A stretch of 25,477 nt of DNA from CAZAFM01 sp964484395 (GCA_964484395.1 CAZAFM010000024.1:1-25477), one strand, 5' to 3'; counted from the first letter of the stretch, positions 15,493 through 24,260 are shown. Notes: a model not told the origin generated them from the sequence alone. A program made the numbers and translations.

Positions 15493-15950
15493 AGATAGAA
15501 CATAAACTTCGCCAAAACCACAATAAAAACCACTGAGACAAACATAAAAAGGTGGAGCTTATCATGAACTATCTCTGCTGTTCCTCTTTTTTTAAGACTT
15601 CTGTGTATATAGGGCATCATATAAAAAAGCAAACCTACTATGAGTGCTAGAACTATTTTGACTCCAAACATCAGAGCAAAAGCTGAATCAAACTCAAAAA
15701 GAGCTTTAGCATAAGGATGAAACATAGCAAACCCACTTAGAAGCAGAAGTGTAACAACTACAAGTAAGATAGGTCTTGTGTGTTTTGATATGAGTGTTTC
15801 GCTTTTTTCTATACACTCTTCCCCTATATCTTCTCTACTCTTAGATCTAAAAGCCCTACTAATAATAAAAGTCCAGAAAAATAGTGCACCTATAAAAACA
15901 GTTGCACAAAAAAGATGAATAGTAAGTATAAATGGATATGCAGACTCCAT
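15489..15950 (-). CDS. Small four-helix membrane protein, CopD-like
   Basis: The 153-residue protein has four predicted membrane segments (about 6-30, 58-77, 88-112, 131-151). Histidines near helix ends (12, 57, 78, 116, 133) resemble the heme- or copper-related CopD/DUF2269-type integral membrane proteins found in this phylum. The function is not known from sequence. It starts at ATG 15950 with a strong AAAGGGGG Shine-Dalgarno and is divergent from pseI with 68 bases between. Its TAG stop and the TAG of the sugar porter overlap on the self-complementary CTAG at 15489-15492. Confidence 0.6.
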   Translation of the reverse strand: MESAYPFILTIHLFCATVFIGALFFWTFIISRAFRSKSREDIGEECIEKSETLISKHTRPILLVVVTLLLLSGFAMFHPYAKALFEFDSAFALMFGVKIVLALIVGLLFYMMPYIHRSLKKRGTAEIVHDKLHLFMFVSVVFIVVLAKFMFYL

Positions 15951-15977
15951 GATGCCCCCTTTTAATTAAATTGTAAC

Positions 15978-15987
15978 ATTGTACAAT
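15978..15987. promoter_or_regulatory. Palindrome ATTGTACAAT between divergent copD-like and pseI genes
   Basis: A perfect 10-base palindrome sits midway in the 68-base divergent intergenic region, next to a -10-like TATGAT (15987-15992) reading toward pseI. It could be an operator or only part of AT-rich promoter DNA. Confidence 0.3.
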
Positions 15988-16018
15988 ATGATAAAAGCTT
16001 AAAATTAGGGGTATCGGT

Positions 16019-17071
16019 TTGAACATAGGAGATCATAATCTAAACAGAGATGGTGTTTTTATAATAGCTGAGCTAAGTGCAAATCACAATGGAAGCTTAC
16101 AAAACGCACTTGATACTATAAATGCAGCTAAAGAGATTGGAGCAGACGCTATTAAGCTTCAAACATACACAGCAGAAACTATGACTATTGACTGTGGTAG
16201 AGAGGATTTTATCATAAAAGGAGGCACTCCTTGGGATAACAGAAAGCTATATGACCTATACAAGGAGGCTTATACTCCTTGGGAGTGGCATGAAGAGCTT
16301 TTTGCTCATGCTAGAAGTATTGGAATAGATATATTTTCAACTCCATTTGATAGAAGTGCGGTGGATTTCTTAGAGCAGCTCAACCCATCAGCTTACAAGA
16401 TAGCCTCATTTGAGATAACTGACTATGAGCTTGTAAGATACACGGCAAGTAAGGGGAAGCCTATTATTATAAGCACAGGAGTTGCTAGTATAGATGAGAT
16501 ACAAGATGCTATAGATATATGCAGAAGTGAAGGGAATGAAAATATAGTCCTTTTGAAGTGCACTAGCTCCTATCCAGCACCACTTGAGGATGCAAACTTG
16601 CTAACTATTCCAAATCTAGCAGAGACTTTTGGAGTGATAAGTGGCTTTTCAGATCACACTCTTGGAACTACAGCTCCCATAGTTGCTACTACCCTTGGAG
16701 CAAAGGTTATAGAGAAGCACTTCATACTTGATAAGTCCATAGGTGGAGCTGATGCGGACTTTAGCTTAGATAAGAAAGAGTTTGCTGATATGATAAAGGC
16801 AGTTAGAGATACTGAAAAACTCCTAGGTAGAGTAGACTATAGCTTAACTTCCAAAAAGCAAAAATCAAGACAGTTTGCAAGAAGCCTATATGTGAGTGAG
16901 GATATAAAAAAGGGTGAGCTTTTTGGTGAGCAAAACATCCGCTCTATCCGTCCGGGATTTGGACTTCACCCAAAGCATCTAAAGGAGTTCCTAGGCAAAA
17001 AAGCAAGTAGGGATGTAAAAAAGGGAGATAGGCTCTCTTTTTCCATGATGGAGTATGAGCTTAATCCCTAA
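16019..17071 (+). CDS. pseI: Pseudaminic acid synthase (NeuB family)
   Basis: The 350-residue enzyme condenses a 6-deoxy-AltdiNAc sugar with phosphoenolpyruvate to give pseudaminic acid, the sugar of flagellin glycosylation and some surface polysaccharides. The NeuB-fold barrel shows FIIAELSANHNGS near 14-26, DAIKLQTYT near 43-51, KCTSSYPAP near 180-188, GFSDHTLG and EKHF with the metal-site His. The C-terminal antifreeze-like SAF domain (about 290-345) has ARSLYVSEDIKKGE and IRSIRPGFGLHPK. The N-terminus and FIIKGG match Campylobacter PseI better than sialic or legionaminic synthases. The start is TTG 16019, seven bases after AGGGG, giving an N-terminus that aligns with known PseI. Other pse genes are not in the window. 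The 3' end overlaps the convergent GGDEF gene by 11 bases. Confidence 0.88.
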   Translation: MNIGDHNLNRDGVFIIAELSANHNGSLQNALDTINAAKEIGADAIKLQTYTAETMTIDCGREDFIIKGGTPWDNRKLYDLYKEAYTPWEWHEELFAHARSIGIDIFSTPFDRSAVDFLEQLNPSAYKIASFEITDYELVRYTASKGKPIIISTGVASIDEIQDAIDICRSEGNENIVLLKCTSSYPAPLEDANLLTIPNLAETFGVISGFSDHTLGTTAPIVATTLGAKVIEKHFILDKSIGGADADFSLDKKEFADMIKAVRDTEKLLGRVDYSLTSKKQKSRQFARSLYVSEDIKKGELFGEQNIRSIRPGFGLHPKHLKEFLGKKASRDVKKGDRLSFSMMEYELNP

Positions 17072-17930
17072 AAATAGTCTTGTTTCTGCCCTCTCCTTTG
17101 GCTTCAAAAAGAGCATCGTCTGCTTTTTTTAGAAGATCATCCACCTTTTTCATACTACTATCTTTTTTGGCTGAGCCTATACTTATAGTGACTTTCACAT
17201 CGCCTTTGTTGCTTTTGAGTGTTTGCTCCTCAATGCAAATTCTTGCTTTGTCTATGTAGTTTAGAAAATCCTCATTAGTTGAGATAATAGCAAACTCTTC
17301 TCCACCCATACGCCCTATAATGTCATCTTCATTAGCTATCCCTTTTATCGCTCTTATTAGGTTTTTTAGCACATCATCACCTGCTGCATGTCCATAAGTA
17401 TCATTTATGTTTTTAAACTTATCAATATCAATCATAGCTGCATATAAAGGGATGTCTTGGTTAAAAAGCTGGGTTGCTTCTTTAAAGAAGGCTCTTCTAT
17501 TGAGGGTATTTGTCAAGCTATCATATGAGGCTAAGAAATTTAGACTTTTAACCAAATCCTGCATCTTAAGTTGTGTCTTAACCCTAGCTCTTAGCTCCCT
17601 TGGCTTAAAAGGCTTTGTCACATAGTCAATCCCTCCAACATCATAGGCCATCTCTATACTCTCTTCATCGCTTTTAGCCGTTATGAAGATAATAGGTATC
17701 TCAGCAGTAAGAGGATCTCTTTTAAGCTCTCTGCACACTTCATATCCATCCATTTTAGGCATCATAATGTCTAAAAGTGCTAAATCAATCACCTCCTCTT
17801 TGGCAATCTCTAGTGCATCCTCTCCACTGAGTGCTGGAATCACATCATAGTCTTTTAGTATTGCTAGAAGCATATCTATGTTTGACTCTGTATCATCAAC
17901 TACTAGAATTGTTTTTTTACTACTCTCCAT
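17061..17930 (-). CDS. Receiver-GGDEF response regulator (diguanylate cyclase)
   Basis: The 289-residue protein has a receiver domain (1-122) with VVDDTESN, phosphoacceptor Asp54 in LLDIMMPKMDG and Lys106 in TKPF. A GGDEF domain (about 130-287) follows, with the active loop GGEEF at 209-213 and substrate/metal residues in DIDKFKNINDTYGH. It should make c-di-GMP when phosphorylated, in the manner of PleD/WspR. The allosteric I-site RxxD expected just before the loop reads NEDD, so product inhibition may be lost. The ATG at 17930 lies 11 bases inside the upstream hybrid kinase gene, so the two are translationally linked and the kinase is the likely phosphodonor. Its receiver is strikingly similar to that of the kinase at 22701. 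Confidence 0.92.
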   Translation of the reverse strand: MESSKKTILVVDDTESNIDMLLAILKDYDVIPALSGEDALEIAKEEVIDLALLDIMMPKMDGYEVCRELKRDPLTAEIPIIFITAKSDEESIEMAYDVGGIDYVTKPFKPRELRARVKTQLKMQDLVKSLNFLASYDSLTNTLNRRAFFKEATQLFNQDIPLYAAMIDIDKFKNINDTYGHAAGDDVLKNLIRAIKGIANEDDIIGRMGGEEFAIISTNEDFLNYIDKARICIEEQTLKSNKGDVKVTISIGSAKKDSSMKKVDDLLKKADDALFEAKGEGRNKTIFRD

Positions 17931-20900
17931 ATCCTGCCTCTTCTATTAGTTTTTTTGCATCTCCAAATTTGTACTTTTTGATTAGTGCTTTTATCTCATC
18001 AAATCTTTTTTGATCTTCTGTGTTAAGCTTGTATTTTTCAAACTCACTAAGTATAGGCTCACAAAGCTGTGGTCTTCTCTTTTTTAGAGCCTCTCTTAGT
18101 TCACCAAAGAGCCTCTTTTTTGTTTCCAAATCAAGCTCTTCACCCCCACTACTAGCAACACTACTCTCCTCATAAAACTCACAACCCTTTATCTCATCTA
18201 CCACTTTTGTAAGCTCTACTACAAACTCATCCATATCTTTTACATCTAGTGTTTCTTCAAACTTCTTACTTTTAGCGTGTAGCTCTTTTGCCCCTATGTT
18301 AGCACTTAGCCCCTTAACAGTATGAATAACCCTCTTAGCCTCTTGTGGATTAGTTTCAAGCATTGTTGGTATTTTATCTGGTATCGCCTGATAGCCATTG
18401 GCAAAATCTTTTAGTATCTTTTTGTACAACTCCATATCATTTACCATATGACCTAAGCCCATCTTAGTATCTATATGCTCAAACTCAGGTAGTTCACCTT
18501 TTTTTTGCTCATCACTCTGTGTTGTTGCTTCGCACTTTTTGGATATGTAGTGAAGTAGGGTAGAAAAAAGCTTCTCAACTTCAATAGGTTTGTTTAGGTG
18601 CTCATTCATTCCTGCTTCTTGGGTTTTCTTGACATCACTTGCCATGGCATTTGCTGTTAGGGCGATGATTGGGATATTTTTGTCTTCACTTCTTATGATT
18701 TTAGTAGCTTCATATCCATCCATAATTGGCATCTGTATGTCCATCAAGATTAGCTCATAGCTATTTGAGCGCCACTTTGTAATAGCCTCTTCACCATTTA
18801 GGGCTTCATCTATCTCCATTCCACTCTCTTTTAGCATACCACGGATTATCTCTTGATTCATGGCATTATCTTCAACTAGGAGGATTTTGCTACCTTTTAG
18901 AGTGGTTAGTTCTGTTTTTAGTGAGCTTGAGGTTGCACTCTCTTTGTACTCTTTTTTGATACCATCTCCAAAAACATCCATAATCACCTGATAGAGCAGT
19001 GAAGGGTTTATAGGCTTTTGTAAAAACACATCTATCCCTTGCTCTTTAGCACTGCTCACAATACTCTCTTGCCTATATGCTGAAACCATTATGATTGTAG
19101 GTGGTGCATCTTTATACTTCTTTTTGATGAGTTTAGCAGTCTCTACGCCATCCATGGATGGCATCTTCCAATCCATGAGGATGAGATCAAAGTTTTCACC
19201 TGAGAGCTTCTCCAACGCCTCTTCACCACTACTAGCTACGCTAACAGCTATATTGAAACCCTTAAGGTGGCGAGAGAGTATCATCTGCCATGAAGGTGTA
19301 TCATCAACTATCAAAACCTTTTTGTCACTAAACTGCTTTATCTCTTTGTGTATATCCTCTTGCTCTTTTAGGTTTACTTCAAAAATAAATGAACTTCCCT
19401 TACCATACTCACTCTCAACCCATATCTTTCCGCCCATCATCTCTGTTAGTTGCTTTGATATAGCAAGACCTAGACCTGTTCCTCCATACTTTCTAGTAGT
19501 ACTTGTATCAGCTTGAGAAAATGACTTAAATAGCCTATCTTTTTGCTCCTCTGTTAGTCCAATCCCTGTATCTCTTACTTCAAATCTATAGCGTTCATCT
19601 TCTAGTTTTTTGATATATATTCCAACTTCACCCTTTTTGGTAAACTTGATAGCATTATTTGCTAGATTTGTAAGTATCTGTCCAAGACGCAGAGGATCAC
19701 CATGAAGCTTTGTATTCATAGAGTGATCATAAGATACTATAAACTCCAAGCCTTTATCATAGGCCTTAAGCTCAACTAGAGTGGTTACATTTTCTATAAC
19801 CTGATGCAAATCAAAGTCAATGTACTCTATCTCAAGTTTTCCAGCTTCTATTTTGGAGAAGTCAAGTATATCATTGATAATACCAAGTAGGGCGTTGGAG
19901 GAGTTTTCAACTTTTTTGACATAATCACTCTGAGTTGGGGTTAACTCAGTCTGCTTTAGCAAGTAAGTCATACCAATAATTGCATTCATCGGCGTTCTTA
20001 TCTCATGACTCATATTGGCTAGGAAGCTTGATTTTTCAGCTGTGGCAGTCTCAGCACTCTCTTTTGCAAGTTTTAGCTCTTTATTTAGTGAGCTTAGTTT
20101 TCTATTCCAGTAGATGACTGCTAGTATCAAAAGAGCCACTCCAGCTAGTATCTTCCACAGTAAAGAGTAGTCTATCTCTTCTCGCACACTAAGAGAGATG
20201 TATTTGTTTGACGCATTTTCCATCTCTTGAGTTGTTAGTGTTTCTACTCCTTTATTTAGTATATCCCTTAGCATAGGTTCTGTTTTGATTACTCCTATTC
20301 TAAGCGCGTTTTTGTACGATGGTAGTTGTCCTGCTATTTTTAGATTGAAGTAGCCCTCTTTTTTTATAGTGTATGCGGCTATTGTGAGTGCTCTTAGGGT
20401 GAAGTCTGCCTCTTTATCAGATATAGCCTCAAAACACTCTTTTTCAGTAGGTAGGTAGCTTACTTCTACCCCTGGGAACTCTCTTTCAAACCTCTCACCA
20501 ACAGATGAACCTTCTGGAAAGACTGCTTTTTGACCATTTAGTGTCTGAGGATCGGTGATAAAAGGGTGTTCTTCTCTAGTGATAAAGACATTATCATCAT
20601 AAAATATAGGCTCTGTAAAAAGTAACCACTTGTCCCTCTTTGGAGTTTGGTTAGTAAAGCTTAGTATGTCACACTTGCCCTCTTTTGCCTCTTTTAGGCT
20701 TTCATTCCAATCTTTTGTTATGTGAAGCTCTATACTAGCACCAACCCTGCTTGCTACAAGCTCTATTAAGTCCGCCGCAATCCCCTCATGCTCACCATTT
20801 TCATTTATCTTCTCATAAGGTTCCCAATCTGGGTCTACGCACATTTTTATAGGTTCTTTTGTAGATAGATACTCCTTCTCTTCACTATTTAGCTTCACCT

Positions 20901-22587
20901 TTGTACTACTATCGCTACTTTTATCCCCTTGTATAAACCACCTATTTGAGAGTTCAAGAAGTTCATCGTCTGTTATGGTGTCTTTGGCTTTTTCTAGGAT
21001 ATCTCTTAGTATTTCATTCTCTTTTTTAACCGCTATGTGGAGATTTAGTGAAAATCTCTTATCTTTAACCTCAAAAGAGGGCACTACACTTCCTAGTCCT
21101 AACTTTTTTAACATGTAGTTACCCACTTGCAAGGAGTTTACCGCTCCATCAGCTTCTCCAAATGCTACTGCTTTTAGAGCTGAGGCTGTATCATCTCTTG
21201 TTACTAACTCTATTTCTGGGTAATGCTCTCTTAGTAGCGTCTCTTCGTAGAAGTCTTTTACCACAGCTAGTTTTTTACCTTTTATATCTTGCAGAGAGTT
21301 AAACTCTTCTATTCTACTCTCTTTTGTAAAAACCGCATCTATAACCTGAGTGTAAGGAGTAGTAAAGCTCATAAACTCCTCTCTTGCGGGAGTCTTAGCG
21401 ATGTTGACCATAGCATCTAACTCTCCATCTTGTAGCATTGAAACAAACTCACTCCAAGTATGATTCCCTACAAACTCTACATTAAGTCCGGCTTTTTTAG
21501 CTACAAGTCTCATAAAGTCTATGGAGTAGCCCATAGGCTTACCTTCTAGTCGGTAGTTTGTTGGAGCAAAGTCATCTTCACTCTGGACTCTTAGTGTTGG
21601 GTTTTCTCTCAAATAGGCAAACTCTTCATCACTTAGACCCAAACTGTCTTTTATATTTTCATCAAAAATAAAATCTCTATAATTTTTTGGAGCATCTAAA
21701 GAGAACAAAGAAGCATAAGTATCCCCTACTCTTTTTATCTTCTCAACATCCAGACTTCCTATCTCAAAGAGTTTTGGCAAGATGAGCTCTTCACTCTCTT
21801 TTGCTTCAAAAAGTAGGGCTTCGCGACTTTTGTTTTGAGTGTTGTACTTTTCTAGTATGAGGTCAACCACCTCCTCTTGATTTTCTAGTGCATACTCCCA
21901 TCCTCTATTTGTTGCATCTACAAATGCTCCTACAAGTGCTCTGTTTTTGGAAACAAACTCTTTTGAGCTAAAAAGAAGACCATTAGGAAACTCAACAGAG
22001 TAGTTACTAGGGTCTAACATATTGTACTGGACACCCTGCTTATTTAGTGTATAAACTTCATTGGTCAAAAAAGCAGAATAAGCATCTACTTTACCATCTA
22101 TGAAGTCTTGAATATCAAATGTTGCAGGAACTATCTCTATATCCTCCATACTTAGGTCGAAGTTTTCTAGCATATTTATATATCCAGCATACTTAGCATC
22201 CATACTATGTACCATAAGTTTTTTGCCCTTAAGATCTAGAGGTGTTCTTATTTCAGGCTTTGTAACTATAACCAGCGGTGAGCGCTTGAAGTAGTTAGCC
22301 AAAACAACTATAGGTTTGCCCTCTAGCTGCTCTTTTATAAGTCCAGCACCCCATAACCCAAACTGAACCTTACCACTAAGCACATCCTCTATTGTATCTG
22401 TATCACTACTATATTCTAGTAGTTCAACCTCAAGCCCTATATCCTCATAATACCCCTGCTCAATAGCTGCATAAAACCCTGCAAATTCAAACTGATGCTT
22501 CCACTGAAGTTGAACAGTTACTTTCTCAAGAGCAAAGGCAAAGGTTGTGAAGAATAAAAGAATAGAGAGGATTTTGATGGATTTCAT
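17920..22587 (-). CDS. Giant hybrid histidine kinase with three periplasmic binding-protein modules, two receivers and Hpt
   Basis: The 1555-residue membrane sensor reads as follows. Signal peptide 1-19. NMT1/THI5-like (SsuA/ThiY type) binding domain about 22-250 (VTVQLQWKHQFEFAGFYAA). SBP_bac_3-like domain about 330-552. A second SBP_bac_3-like domain about 578-800 (MCVDPDWEPYE). Membrane helix about 809-826. HisKA with His861 in SHEIRTP, and HATPase_c about 965-1075 (DTGIG, YGGTGLGLAI). Receiver 1 about 1089-1208 (Asp1139). Receiver 2 about 1233-1350 (Asp1283). Hpt about 1375-1470 with His1422 in HTVKGLSAN. The last 80 residues are helical and charged. All phosphotransfer residues are intact. 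It overlaps the receiver-GGDEF gene downstream and diverges from a receiver-kinase. The ligands are unknown; amino acids or thiamine-precursor/alkylsulfonate-like compounds are the usual ligands of these folds. Confidence 0.93.
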   Translation of the reverse strand: MKSIKILSILLFFTTFAFALEKVTVQLQWKHQFEFAGFYAAIEQGYYEDIGLEVELLEYSSDTDTIEDVLSGKVQFGLWGAGLIKEQLEGKPIVVLANYFKRSPLVIVTKPEIRTPLDLKGKKLMVHSMDAKYAGYINMLENFDLSMEDIEIVPATFDIQDFIDGKVDAYSAFLTNEVYTLNKQGVQYNMLDPSNYSVEFPNGLLFSSKEFVSKNRALVGAFVDATNRGWEYALENQEEVVDLILEKYNTQNKSREALLFEAKESEELILPKLFEIGSLDVEKIKRVGDTYASLFSLDAPKNYRDFIFDENIKDSLGLSDEEFAYLRENPTLRVQSEDDFAPTNYRLEGKPMGYSIDFMRLVAKKAGLNVEFVGNHTWSEFVSMLQDGELDAMVNIAKTPAREEFMSFTTPYTQVIDAVFTKESRIEEFNSLQDIKGKKLAVVKDFYEETLLREHYPEIELVTRDDTASALKAVAFGEADGAVNSLQVGNYMLKKLGLGSVVPSFEVKDKRFSLNLHIAVKKENEILRDILEKAKDTITDDELLELSNRWFIQGDKSSDSSTKVKLNSEEKEYLSTKEPIKMCVDPDWEPYEKINENGEHEGIAADLIELVASRVGASIELHITKDWNESLKEAKEGKCDILSFTNQTPKRDKWLLFTEPIFYDDNVFITREEHPFITDPQTLNGQKAVFPEGSSVGERFEREFPGVEVSYLPTEKECFEAISDKEADFTLRALTIAAYTIKKEGYFNLKIAGQLPSYKNALRIGVIKTEPMLRDILNKGVETLTTQEMENASNKYISLSVREEIDYSLLWKILAGVALLILAVIYWNRKLSSLNKELKLAKESAETATAEKSSFLANMSHEIRTPMNAIIGMTYLLKQTELTPTQSDYVKKVENSSNALLGIINDILDFSKIEAGKLEIEYIDFDLHQVIENVTTLVELKAYDKGLEFIVSYDHSMNTKLHGDPLRLGQILTNLANNAIKFTKKGEVGIYIKKLEDERYRFEVRDTGIGLTEEQKDRLFKSFSQADTSTTRKYGGTGLGLAISKQLTEMMGGKIWVESEYGKGSSFIFEVNLKEQEDIHKEIKQFSDKKVLIVDDTPSWQMILSRHLKGFNIAVSVASSGEEALEKLSGENFDLILMDWKMPSMDGVETAKLIKKKYKDAPPTIIMVSAYRQESIVSSAKEQGIDVFLQKPINPSLLYQVIMDVFGDGIKKEYKESATSSSLKTELTTLKGSKILLVEDNAMNQEIIRGMLKESGMEIDEALNGEEAITKWRSNSYELILMDIQMPIMDGYEATKIIRSEDKNIPIIALTANAMASDVKKTQEAGMNEHLNKPIEVEKLFSTLLHYISKKCEATTQSDEQKKGELPEFEHIDTKMGLGHMVNDMELYKKILKDFANGYQAIPDKIPTMLETNPQEAKRVIHTVKGLSANIGAKELHAKSKKFEETLDVKDMDEFVVELTKVVDEIKGCEFYEESSVASSGGEELDLETKKRLFGELREALKKRRPQLCEPILSEFEKYKLNTEDQKRFDEIKALIKKYKFGDAKKLIEEAGYGE

Positions 22588-22700
22588 AGATATTCCTAAT
22601 TTTTACAGATATATTATCATTTTAGCTCTTTTAAAATCATAATTTATCCAAAACTTAGGTACTGATAGTTATAGTAAATAAAAAGATTTGAAGGTCATAA
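22588..22700. promoter_or_regulatory. Divergent promoter region of the two sensor-kinase genes
   Basis: This 113-base AT-rich region separates two divergent signalling genes. Toward the right, TATAGT at 22670-22675 is a possible -10, about 25 bases before the ATG at 22701, with AAGG as Shine-Dalgarno (22691-22694). Toward the left, AGGAAT precedes the ATG at 22587. No perfect -35 or strong operator repeat was seen. Confidence 0.3.
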
Positions 22701-23822
22701 ATGTCTACAAATACAAAAAAACAGACTATTCTAGTAGTTGATGATACAGAACTAAATGTTGACATTTTGATGGGGATACTCAAAAAGTATGATGTTATAC
22801 CAGCTTTAAGTGGAACTGAGGCGCTAGATGTGCTAGAAGATGAGAGTGTTGATCTTATACTTCTAGATGTAGTTATGCCTGATATGGATGGCTATGAGCT
22901 ATGCCAAAAACTAAAAGAAAATCCCGATACGAAAAATATTCCTATAATCTTCATAACAGTCAAAACAACTGAAGAGGATATAAAAAAAGGTTTTAAATTG
23001 GGTGCGGTTGACTATGTAAGGAAGCCCTTTAACCCAGCTGAGCTTCTAGCTAGAGTAAATACCCACTTAGAGCTAAAGGAGTATCAAAACTCACTACAAG
23101 AAAAAGTAAATGAAGCACTAGAGAAAAGTCGACAAAACGAACAAATCCTTCATCAGCAATCAAAGCAAGCTGCAATTGGTGAACTCATTATGAATATCTC
23201 TCATCAGTGGAGACAGCCTATAACACAGCTAAAAGCCCTAACAGCCCTAAACATTATGAAACTAGAAGATGGTGAGGAGATGAGCAAAGAGGAGCTTCTA
23301 GATAGCTTTCACAAAATGGAAAAAACCATCACTTTTATGAAAAACACCGTAGACACATTTCAAGATTTCTATCAACCTAAAACCAAAAGAGATAGCTTCT
23401 ATATACACAGAGCTATAGAGGACACTCAAGGTATAGTTGAAGGAACATTCAAGAACCACTGCGTGGAGCTAACAGTAGAGATAAAAGATGAAATTGAGAC
23501 TTTTGCATCTAAAAACGAATATTCACAAGTACTTCTAAACATCCTGACAAATGCAAAAGATGCACTTGTCAAAAACCAAGTAGAACACCCAAAAGTTCAC
23601 ATAACAGTATCAGCAAAGGATGGCAAATCTGTAGTGGATATATGTGATAATGCAGGGGGAGTTCCTGATGAAGTAATGGCCAGAATGTTTGAGCCTTTTA
23701 ATAGTGGTAAGGATAGCTCAGGACTAGGTCTTTATATGTCAAAAAACATCATGGACAAAAACGGAGGGTCTCTAGAAGTAACAAACACCGCAGAGGGTGC
23801 TTGCTTTAAAATAGTTCTTTAA
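22701..23822 (+). CDS. Receiver-histidine kinase, cytoplasmic
   Basis: The 373-residue protein has a receiver domain (1-124; VVDDTELN, Asp56 in LLDVVMPDMDG, Lys108 in RKPF). A coiled coil (about 125-158) and a dimerisation/phosphoacceptor domain with His168 in NISHQWRQPI follow; this HQWRQP H-box is the form common in Campylobacterota kinases. The HATPase_c domain has the N-box around 280-288, DNAGG at 316-320 and GLGL at 341-344. There is no signal peptide, membrane segment, PAS or GAF domain, so input must come through the receiver. It is thus a relay kinase, probably phosphorylated by the divergent hybrid kinase's Hpt, with an output partner not visible here. Its stop lies in a hairpin shared with ectC. 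Confidence 0.92.
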   Translation: MSTNTKKQTILVVDDTELNVDILMGILKKYDVIPALSGTEALDVLEDESVDLILLDVVMPDMDGYELCQKLKENPDTKNIPIIFITVKTTEEDIKKGFKLGAVDYVRKPFNPAELLARVNTHLELKEYQNSLQEKVNEALEKSRQNEQILHQQSKQAAIGELIMNISHQWRQPITQLKALTALNIMKLEDGEEMSKEELLDSFHKMEKTITFMKNTVDTFQDFYQPKTKRDSFYIHRAIEDTQGIVEGTFKNHCVELTVEIKDEIETFASKNEYSQVLLNILTNAKDALVKNQVEHPKVHITVSAKDGKSVVDICDNAGGVPDEVMARMFEPFNSGKDSSGLGLYMSKNIMDKNGGSLEVTNTAEGACFKIVL

Positions 23823-23844
23823 AACTAAAAGGTGCCAGTTTTAA
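23819..23844. terminator. Hairpin containing both convergent stop codons
   Basis: The perfect 8-base arms TTAAAACT (23819-23826) and AGTTTTAA (23837-23844) with a 10-base loop include the TAA of the receiver-kinase and the TAA of ectC. The stem is AT-rich and there is no following U-run, so it can be at most a weak bidirectional terminator. Confidence 0.35.
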
Positions 23845-24260
23845 GATATTCCTGTAAGAGAGCTTACTTGCTCAGCAGCCGGATATGCACCATCACTATC
23901 ATGAACTTCTAGTCCTGTAATAGGAGGGTTGAAGACACATATAAGTCTCATATCCTCTTTTCCACCTCTAAGTAGATGCTCATCATTTTCATTTAGTGCA
24001 TACATAATACCATCATATATTTTGTAGACTTTTCCATCTTTTATAGTCTCTATCTCACCATCACCTGCTACACAATATACTGCCTCTAGGTGGTTTTTGT
24101 ACCATATTTTGGTCTCTGTTCCTGCTTTTATTATGGTCTCATGAAAAGAGAAGCCCATCCCCTCTTTAGCTAGTATCATTCTTCTACTAACCCAGTTTCC
24201 GTTTTCTGCATGAACTTCTCTCTCTGTTCCTATTATATCGTTAACATCTGTTACTATCAT
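23841..24260 (-). CDS. ectC: Ectoine synthase
   Basis: The 139-residue cupin closes N-gamma-acetyl-L-2,4-diaminobutyrate to the compatible solute ectoine. EctC features are the N-terminus MIVTDVNDIIGTEREV, NGNWVSRRMILAKEGMGFS, the iron-binding Glu in KNHLEAVYC, and Tyr and His of YALNENDEHLLRG near 85-97, then CVFNPPITGLEVHD. All ligand positions known for the family are present. The ATG at 24260 shares one base with the ectB stop (TAATG). It is the last gene of the ect cluster here; no ectD hydroxylase or ask_ect follows on this side. Confidence 0.95.
   Translation of the reverse strand: MIVTDVNDIIGTEREVHAENGNWVSRRMILAKEGMGFSFHETIIKAGTETKIWYKNHLEAVYCVAGDGEIETIKDGKVYKIYDGIMYALNENDEHLLRGGKEDMRLICVFNPPITGLEVHDSDGAYPAAEQVSSLTGIS

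Noticed and set aside
19091..19516. 141-codon plus-strand frame inside the giant kinase gene
   Set aside because: Antisense to conserved HATPase and receiver coding sequence; no domain is recognisable, so it is a shadow frame.
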